This document shows positions 55,967-64,000 of a DNA stretch of 64,000 bases, piece by piece. Both the position numbers and the translations under genes were made by a program. This stretch comes from Acidobacteriota bacterium (GTDB lineage Bacteria > Acidobacteriota > Vicinamibacteria > Vicinamibacterales > JAFNAJ01). The DNA lies in NCBI GenBank assembly GCA_023384575.1, contig JAHDVP010000003.1:137086-201085 (forward strand), read 5' to 3'. The notes under the pieces are model-generated. The model did no database searches. It was not told where the DNA came from and saw nothing but the letters and a program-made list of their open reading frames with translations. Numbering within the stretch: the stretch's first letter is position 1; the number at the start of each line of letters is the position of its first letter.

Positions 55967-55995
55967 AGTCTATCACGACGCGAATGCGAACTCAA
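55967..55995 (-). promoter_or_regulatory. sigma-70-type promoter for the ribosomal supercluster
   Basis: On the minus strand TTGAGT (55990-55995) and TAGACT (55967-55972) are separated by exactly 17 nt, each matching four of six consensus positions. Start would be near 55960. It is the only good promoter seen ahead of the 19-kb gene string. Confidence 0.5.
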
Positions 55996-56063
55996 CCGGC
56001 TCGCTCGGCCGTCGAGTGGCGCCGCGACCCATGAGTCTACCACGGGACCCCGACCGGGGCCAA

Positions 56064-56106
56064 CCTTCGGCACCCTGCCCGCCGAAGGCTTCGCCTCGAA
56101 AGCCTT
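56064..56106 (-). terminator. overlapping hairpins after the beta-barrel gene
   Basis: CCTTCGG/CCGAAGG (56064-56070 with 56082-56088) and AAGGCTT/AAGCCTT (56085-56091 with 56100-56106) overlap, so they are alternative folds. They lie 37 nt downstream of the stop at 56143 and upstream of the rpsL promoter, so they probably insulate the two units. Confidence 0.5.
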
Positions 56107-56142
56107 GTCAGCTGTGAGCCGTCAGCAATCGACCGCCCACCC

Positions 56143-57255
56143 TCACCGCCCGATGCGCACCCGCACGCCGAGCATCACCGAGACGATCCGGTCGTCCATC
56201 ACGGCCTCGCCCCCGTCGAGGTCGTTGCCCTTCAGCTTCGTCCAGCCGACCTCGCCGAACACCGCCACCCACCGGTTCGGCCAGAACTCCGCGCCGCCGC
56301 CGAACTGCCACCCCCATCCCCCGGTCCTGCGCTCGAAGACCTGCGTGGCGCCAGGAATCGTCTGCTCGACCCCGTCAATGCTCCGGACCTGGTCGTCGAC
56401 GGTCTGGGTGGTCGTCAGCAGCCCCTGATGGTAGTTGGCCCCGCCCTTGCCGTAGATCCGAACGGGGCCCGAGGGAATGCCCAACACGGCAGACATCGTC
56501 ACGACCCGCGCGTCGAGCGAGGACGTGAACCGGTAGGTCGTGCCGCTCCCCTCGGCCGTCACCTCGGCCGGACGGAGCCACGTCGCCTCGGCGGCGAAGA
56601 ACGGCTTGAACCAATAGGCCGCGCCGAGCCCGTACCCGACGCCTGAAGCCTCGCTGCTGCAGGTGGGCACGCTGATGCCGCAGGCCTCGGTACCAGCGCT
56701 GCCGATCCACGTGACCCCCCCCGCCCCGAAGAGGTTCAGGCCCGAGGGCGACTGGTCCCACACACGGGGCGGAAGGTCGGGGTCGAAGGCCCCCTGGCGC
56801 AGCAGCACCCGCGACCTCGGCGGCGTCACGTCGACGACCACGGTGCTCACCGGCCTCAGGACGAAGACACCACCGAGCGTCTGGCGCGTGCAGCCGGCGG
56901 GCACCGGAGGGGCCGAGCGCCCGCGCTCGACGAAGACGACCCGCCGCCGCGCGTCACAGCTGTCGACCAGGATGGCCACAGCCGTCTCGTCCTGCGCCCC
57001 TCCGGGCAGCCGCATCGAGAGCGTGGCATGCCCGCTGGCGTCGGCCGTGGCGGCATCGACTTCCGCCGCGTTCATCACGAGGTCGACCGCCGCACCAGGC
57101 GGACTGTTGCGAACGATGACCGTCTGACCGTACGCCAGGCCGGCGCCGGCCAGCGCATAACAGGCCGCCGCGAGCACGACGAACCGCCACGAGCGTCCCA
57201 CGATCCTCACGGCGCATCGGACAAGGGTCGCGCGAACACACCGGGGCCGGGTCAT
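56143..57255 (-). CDS. secreted protein with outer-membrane beta-barrel C-terminus
   Basis: A 370-residue protein I cannot assign to a named family. A basic N-terminus and a hydrophobic stretch ending GLAYGQ (about 25-43) form a signal peptide. Residues about 45-150 resemble an all-beta domain (VIVRNSPPGAAVDLVMN), with a Cys pair. From about 170 on, alternating strands with aromatic residues (GLGAAYWFKPFFAAEATWL, GEVGWTKL) and the ending VMLGVRVRIGR look like an OmpA-like 8-strand barrel. It overlaps the upstream FKBP gene by ATGA, so the FKBP may help fold it. Confidence 0.75.
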   Translation of the reverse strand: MTRPRCVRATLVRCAVRIVGRSWRFVVLAAACYALAGAGLAYGQTVIVRNSPPGAAVDLVMNAAEVDAATADASGHATLSMRLPGGAQDETAVAILVDSCDARRRVVFVERGRSAPPVPAGCTRQTLGGVFVLRPVSTVVVDVTPPRSRVLLRQGAFDPDLPPRVWDQSPSGLNLFGAGGVTWIGSAGTEACGISVPTCSSEASGVGYGLGAAYWFKPFFAAEATWLRPAEVTAEGSGTTYRFTSSLDARVVTMSAVLGIPSGPVRIYGKGGANYHQGLLTTTQTVDDQVRSIDGVEQTIPGATQVFERRTGGWGWQFGGGAEFWPNRWVAVFGEVGWTKLKGNDLDGGEAVMDDRIVSVMLGVRVRIGR

Positions 57256-57728
57256 TCGCCGCCCTCCTCGTCTTCTTCTTCCTCCAGGCCGATGGCCAGC
57301 AGTTCGATATCGAAGACGAGCGTCGCATACGGAGGGATGATGCCATTGCGCACGGCGCCGTAGGCGAGCGACGGCGGAACGACGAGCCGCCGAACGCCGC
57401 CGACGGCCATGCCCGGCAGGCCCTGTTCCCAGCCCCGGATCACCTGACCGAACCCGAGGATGAAGACGTACGGCTCGAGACCTCGCGACGAATCGATCTG
57501 GGCACCCTTCTGGTCGGGCTTCGATGCGTCATAGAGCCAGCCCGTGTAATGCACCGTGACGATGTCGCCCGAGACCGCGGTCTCGCCGTCGCCGACGACG
57601 AGGTCGGTCGAGCTGAATGGGGCGGCACTCGACGGCGCCGTGGGCGCGTCGACGCACCCGGCGAGCAGGGCGGGGAGCACGAGAACCCCCGCGAACGGAC
57701 AGACCGAACGGGACAGGCGCGACAGCAC
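57252..57728 (-). CDS. FKBP-type peptidyl-prolyl isomerase lipoprotein
   Basis: A 158-residue lipoprotein. The hydrophobic N-terminus ends in the lipobox LLAGC (Cys near 25). The FKBP domain (about 45-145) contains VTVHYTGWLYD, VIRGWEQGLPGMAVGG, PPSLAYG and TLVFDIELL, with active-site aromatic residues kept. The C-terminus is strongly acidic (EEEEDEEGGE). The GTG at 57728 has GGAGG seven nt upstream; another GTG at 57731 is closer. It would act on periplasmic proteins, plausibly the barrel encoded next. Confidence 0.93.
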   Translation of the reverse strand: MLSRLSRSVCPFAGVLVLPALLAGCVDAPTAPSSAAPFSSTDLVVGDGETAVSGDIVTVHYTGWLYDASKPDQKGAQIDSSRGLEPYVFILGFGQVIRGWEQGLPGMAVGGVRRLVVPPSLAYGAVRNGIIPPYATLVFDIELLAIGLEEEEDEEGGE

Positions 57729-58127
57729 CACGCAACCTCCACGGAGGGGAGAAGGACGGAGGACCCGGCCAACGGCCGATCTCTGACGATACTCCGTCAC
57801 CCCGCGCCATCGTCAAGTACAGCGTTCGAACGACCAACAACCACTCGCGAGCCCTGATCCGACAATCTGGCTGGCGGCCACAGGCTGGTGGCCGGTGGCC
57901 CGCTTGGCGAACACCCCTACTTCTGGCCAGTTGCCTCCCGTCGCCGGTCGCGAGGTGGGCGATTCGTGCTCGAGGCTCACGGCTCACAGCTCCAACGACC
58001 ACCAACCAATGACCACTGACCAACAACCGATGCCCCTCCCACTCCCGCGCCTCTGGGTCCACGCCGCAACGCGAGCCCTGTATAATACTGAGACCTGATC
58101 TCATTTCCCCTTCTCCCCAGGCCCCCG
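57729..58127. other. 399-nt divergent gap with recurring short words and a -10 box
   Basis: No gene seen. It contains GACCAACAACC-type words (57826-57845 and 57994-58030), a GGCTCACGGCTCACAGC tract (57974-57990), an 11-nt direct repeat CGCGAGCCCTG (57846-57856 and 58070-58080), and the phnD -10 element. The words resemble those found in other intergenic regions of the window. Confidence 0.6.
58081..58086 (+). promoter_or_regulatory. TATAAT -10 element ahead of phnD
   Basis: A perfect TATAAT, immediately preceded by TG, 42 nt before the phnD ATG. No good -35 lies 16-18 nt upstream (TCCACG at best). In such GC-rich sequence a perfect -10 at the right place is notable. No Pho box could be made out. 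Confidence 0.5.
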
Positions 58128-59072
58128 ATGACCTTCCGTACACTCTGTCTCCTGTCCTTGGCGGTGCCGCTGGCGCTTGCCGCGTGCTCGCCCTCCACCA
58201 CGTCGCCAGCCCCGGTGCGGCTGGTCGTCGCCATCCAGCCGACCCTGGCCGCCGATGAGATGCTCGAAAAGGCGCGGCCGCTCGAGGCGTGGCTCGAACA
58301 GGCGCTGCCCGGCACCGACGTCCAGATCTACGTGCCACTCAGCCAGGCCGGCGTGATCGAGGCGCTGCGCTTCGGCCAGGCGCACGTCGCCTTCATGGGC
58401 GCATGGCCGGCATACCTCGCCTCGCGACTCGGTGGAGCGGAGCTCGCGCTCGCCGAGGTCCGCGAGGTGCTCATCGACGACGAGCCCGTCCACGAGACCT
58501 TCTACTTCTCATACTGGGTCGTGCCACAGGGGAGCGCGGCGAAGACGCTGACCGATCTCCAGGGCCGCCGCGCGTGCTTCCCGAGCCCCATCTCGACGTC
58601 GGGCTACGTCGCCCCGCTGGGCCGCCTCGTCGAGCTCGGCCTGGTGACGAAGCCCGACGGCGGCGAAGCCGACCCCGCCAGCTTCTTCGGCGAGGTACGG
58701 TTCGGCGGCGGTTACGCGCAGTGCTGGGAGGCCCTGAAGGGCGGGCAGGTCGACGTGACGGTCATTGCGGGCGACGTCCCGGCCACGCTGTACAAGGACG
58801 TGCTGGCCGAGACGCGGGTCGTCGAGCGACAGGGGCCGATCCCCTCGCACGCGGTGCTGCTCAGCCGCGAGTTCGAAGGACCGCTGCGCCAGCAGGTCGT
58901 CGACGCGCTGCTGCGCCTGGGCGACGAGGAGCACCGGCCCCTCATGCGCCAGTTCGTGTCGGGCATCTTCGTCGGCTTCGAGCGGTCCGACGCCGACACG
59001 CACCTCGCGCAGCTGCGAACGTACCTCGACCAGGGAGGCCTGCGCTTCACCGAGCGCCTCGCCACGCCATGA
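58128..59072 (+). CDS. phnD: phosphonate/phosphite-type substrate-binding lipoprotein
   Basis: A 314-residue periplasmic binding protein. The N-terminal signal ends in a lipobox (ALAAC, Cys20), so it is a membrane-anchored lipoprotein. VVAIQPTLAADEM and VAFMGAWPAYLAS are PhnD-like segments, and PSPISTSGYVAP matches the Ser/Thr-rich ligand loop that holds the phosphonate oxygens. It overlaps the ATPase gene by four bases. Ligand class (phosphonate, phosphite or phosphate) is inferred from the family only. Confidence 0.87.
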   Translation: MTFRTLCLLSLAVPLALAACSPSTTSPAPVRLVVAIQPTLAADEMLEKARPLEAWLEQALPGTDVQIYVPLSQAGVIEALRFGQAHVAFMGAWPAYLASRLGGAELALAEVREVLIDDEPVHETFYFSYWVVPQGSAAKTLTDLQGRRACFPSPISTSGYVAPLGRLVELGLVTKPDGGEADPASFFGEVRFGGGYAQCWEALKGGQVDVTVIAGDVPATLYKDVLAETRVVERQGPIPSHAVLLSREFEGPLRQQVVDALLRLGDEEHRPLMRQFVSGIFVGFERSDADTHLAQLRTYLDQGGLRFTERLATP

Positions 59073-59794
59073 TCGCGCTGCGCGCCGAGCACGTCTCCTT
59101 CGCCTACCGCGACCGACACTGGGTCGTCGACGACGTCACGCTCGAGGTCCCGGCGGGCGGCTGCCTCGTCGTGCTCGGGCCGTCGGGATCGGGCAAGACG
59201 ACGCTGGTGAAGGTGCTGGCGGGCCTGCGCGTGCCCCAGCGCGGCTCGATCGAGGTGCTCGGCGCGCGGCTTGGGCCCGGAGCCGCCGGCCCGCGCTCGC
59301 AGGTTGGCTACATCCCGCAGCAGCTCGGACTCGTTCGCAGCCTCTCGGCTCTCGACAACGTCCTCGTCGGCGGCCTCGGCCGCGCGTCGGGTCTCGGCCC
59401 GCTGTTTGGGTGGTTTCCGCGACGGGAGCGCGCGCGGGCGCTCGAGCTGCTCGACTTCCTCGGCGTCGCCGACAAGGCGGACGATCAGGTGTTCAGGCTG
59501 AGCGGCGGGCAGCGGCAGCGCGTGGCCATCGCGCGCACCCTGTTCCAGCGACCGCAGGTGGTGCTGGCCGACGAGTTCGTCTCCGACCTCGACCTGCCTC
59601 GCGCGAAGCAGGTGTTGACGGCCATGCGCGACCTCGGGCGTCGCGAAGGCATCGCCCTCGTCGTGAACCTGCACGACATCCCGCTCGTCGGCGATCTCGA
59701 TGGAGAAGTCATCATCCTTCGCGAGGGGCGCATCGTGCACCGGGGCCGGACGTCGGCGGTGGACGAGACACTCGCCTGCGCGGTGATGGCATGA
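59069..59794 (+). CDS. phnC: phosphonate-type ABC transporter ATPase
   Basis: A 241-residue ATPase. Walker A is GPSGSGKTT, the Q-loop is YIPQQLGLV, the signature is LSGGQRQRVAIAR and Walker B is VVLADEF. The residues after the Walker Glu (FVSDLD) differ from the usual PxxxLD. The segment GLGRASGLGPLFGWFP is the PhnC-type insert before the signature. It overlaps both neighbours by ATGA. Confidence 0.92.
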   Translation: MIALRAEHVSFAYRDRHWVVDDVTLEVPAGGCLVVLGPSGSGKTTLVKVLAGLRVPQRGSIEVLGARLGPGAAGPRSQVGYIPQQLGLVRSLSALDNVLVGGLGRASGLGPLFGWFPRRERARALELLDFLGVADKADDQVFRLSGGQRQRVAIARTLFQRPQVVLADEFVSDLDLPRAKQVLTAMRDLGRREGIALVVNLHDIPLVGDLDGEVIILREGRIVHRGRTSAVDETLACAVMA

Positions 59795-60573
59795 GCGGAG
59801 CCGGGCGGGGTGGTCGGCTTGCGCCCGCCCTGCTTCCGCTGGCGACGCTGGCGCTGCTCGTCGTCGTCCTCGGACGCCTCGGGCTGTTCGACGGCGCGCG
59901 GCTGTCGCGCGGCGCACGCAACCTCGTCGAGTTCCTGCGGGGCACCGTGCCGCCCGACACCGGCATCCTGCCGGTCGCGGCTGGCGCGCTCGTCGAGTCG
60001 ATCGAGATGGCGTTTGCCGGCAGCCTGCTGGGATTCGCCCTCGCCCTGCCGCTCGGCCTGCTGGGCACGCGGACGCTGTTCCCGCTGCCCGTGGTCGTCG
60101 CCGTGCGCGTGCTCGTCGGCGCCGTCCGCACCATTCCGTCGCTGCTCTGGGCCGTGATCTTCGTCGTCGTCGTCGGGCTGGGCCCGCTCGCCGGCACGCT
60201 GGCGCTCGCCGTCTACACGGTGGGGTTTCTCGGCAAGCTGTACGCGGAGTTCTTCGACGGCGTCGACCCCGAGGTGCTCGAGGCCGTCCGGGGCGTCGGC
60301 GCGCGCCGCTGGCACCTCGCGCGGTTCGTGGTCTGGCCCGAGTCGGCCAATCAGGTGCTGAGCCAGCTGGTCTTCATGTTTGAATACAACGTCCGTGCCT
60401 CGGCCATCGTCGGCCTCGTCGGCGCCGGCGGCATCGGCTTCTACCTGAATGCCTACATCAACACGCTGAACTACCCGCGTGTCGCCACGATCCTGCTCAT
60501 GATCCTCGGGCTCGTGCTGCTGATGGACGTCGTCAGCACGAGGGTGCGACAGCGGTACCTGCTGAGGGGGTGA
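59791..60573 (+). CDS. phnE: phosphonate-type ABC transporter permease
   Basis: A 260-residue permease with about six membrane helices. The coupling segment is EAVRGVGARRWHLARFVVWPE, and the ending region EYNVRASAIVGLVGAGGIG is typical of PhnE. One permease gene is present, which is enough for a homodimeric transporter. No phosphonate-degrading gene (C-P lyase, phnX, ptxD) follows, so the imported compound must be used elsewhere. Confidence 0.92.
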   Translation: MSGAGRGGRLAPALLPLATLALLVVVLGRLGLFDGARLSRGARNLVEFLRGTVPPDTGILPVAAGALVESIEMAFAGSLLGFALALPLGLLGTRTLFPLPVVVAVRVLVGAVRTIPSLLWAVIFVVVVGLGPLAGTLALAVYTVGFLGKLYAEFFDGVDPEVLEAVRGVGARRWHLARFVVWPESANQVLSQLVFMFEYNVRASAIVGLVGAGGIGFYLNAYINTLNYPRVATILLMILGLVLLMDVVSTRVRQRYLLRG

Positions 60574-60579
60574 ACGCCT

Positions 60580-60599
60580 CGGACGACTCCTGTCGTCCG
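60580..60599 (+). terminator. 8-bp hairpin just after phnE
   Basis: Positions 60580-60587 pair perfectly with 60592-60599 around a TCCT loop, seven nt after the phnE stop. No T-run follows. Probably ends the phnDCE message. Confidence 0.5.
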
Positions 60600-60631
60600 G
60601 GTCCGAACGAGGTGGACGTCCGTACGCGAGA

Positions 60632-60663
60632 CGCGGGGTGAGTCGGCAAGGACCCACCCCGCG
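60632..60663 (-). terminator. 13-bp hairpin after rpoC
   Basis: Positions 60632-60644 pair with 60651-60663 with one mismatch and a 6-nt loop, 31 nt downstream of the rpoC stop on the minus strand. Without a T-run, but the most stable fold in the convergent gap. Confidence 0.5.
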
Positions 60664-60694
60664 CGATGCCCGACGGCGGGCGCGCGGCCCGCCC

Positions 60695-64000
<3,306 letters not shown>

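Overview
The window is about 64 kb of uniformly GC-rich bacterial chromosome, tightly packed and lacking tRNA or rRNA genes, insertion sequences, CRISPR arrays and phage genes. Gene content and order suggest an acidobacterium, perhaps of the Vicinamibacteria. The clues are the high GC, a Myxococcus-like type IV pilus gene order, a prolyl-tRNA synthetase of the archaeal/eukaryotic-like form, a secreted coiled-coil protein with the motif YTNDDVP, and intergenic repeats built from short recurring words. This placement is inference; a myxobacterium-like lineage is the main alternative. Many genes overlap by ATGA or GTGA, and GTG starts are common.

Layout. (1) 74-5180, plus strand: a five-gene unit with an isocitrate/isopropylmalate-type dehydrogenase, an HMG-CoA-lyase-like enzyme, a CaiB-type CoA transferase, and the two subunits of an aconitase-family hydro-lyase. 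Together they form a closed chemical sequence around a 2-oxoacid and an acyl-CoA whose substrate is not obvious. This is the best candidate here for an undescribed pathway. (2) 5266-7889: proS and, divergently, aroB. (3) 7905-28989, minus strand: a type IV pilus locus. Read in the direction of transcription it holds a PorV-like outer-membrane protein, pilB, pilT, pilC, pilS, pilR, two tandem pilins, a VKOR-DsbA fusion, an ABC transporter matching pilH/pilI, a TPR-like protein, pilD, a histidine kinase, three minor-pilin genes, a secreted coiled-coil protein and a second NtrC-type regulator. A good sigma-54 promoter and upstream inverted repeats precede the first pilin. (4) 29181-33776, plus strand: a Yip1 protein, a MacA-like adaptor and two MacB-like permeases without an ATPase gene. 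(5) 33777-34326: an intergenic region with a large nested palindrome. (6) 34327-36426: an EF-G paralogue.

(7) 36544-55667, minus strand: a fused str-S10-spc-alpha ribosomal supercluster running from rpsL to rplQ, including fusA, secY, adk, map, infA and rpoA but no tuf. A promoter and a roughly 290-nt structured leader precede rpsL. (8) 56143-60573: a segment between rpoC and rpsL, which are often neighbours in bacteria. It carries a beta-barrel protein and an FKBP lipoprotein on the minus strand and phnDCE-type phosphonate/phosphite uptake genes on the plus strand. (9) 60695-64000: the C-terminal part of rpoC, whose 5' end lies outside the window.

How the parts work together. The pilus locus encodes motors (PilB, PilT), a platform (PilC), a processing peptidase (PilD), major and minor pilins and sigma-54 control (PilS/PilR). 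The embedded VKOR-DsbA fusion fits the paired cysteines seen in both pilins and the four in the PilW-like protein. The ribosomal supercluster is an ordinary core block. The five-gene metabolic unit and the intergenic repeat words deserve the most follow-up.
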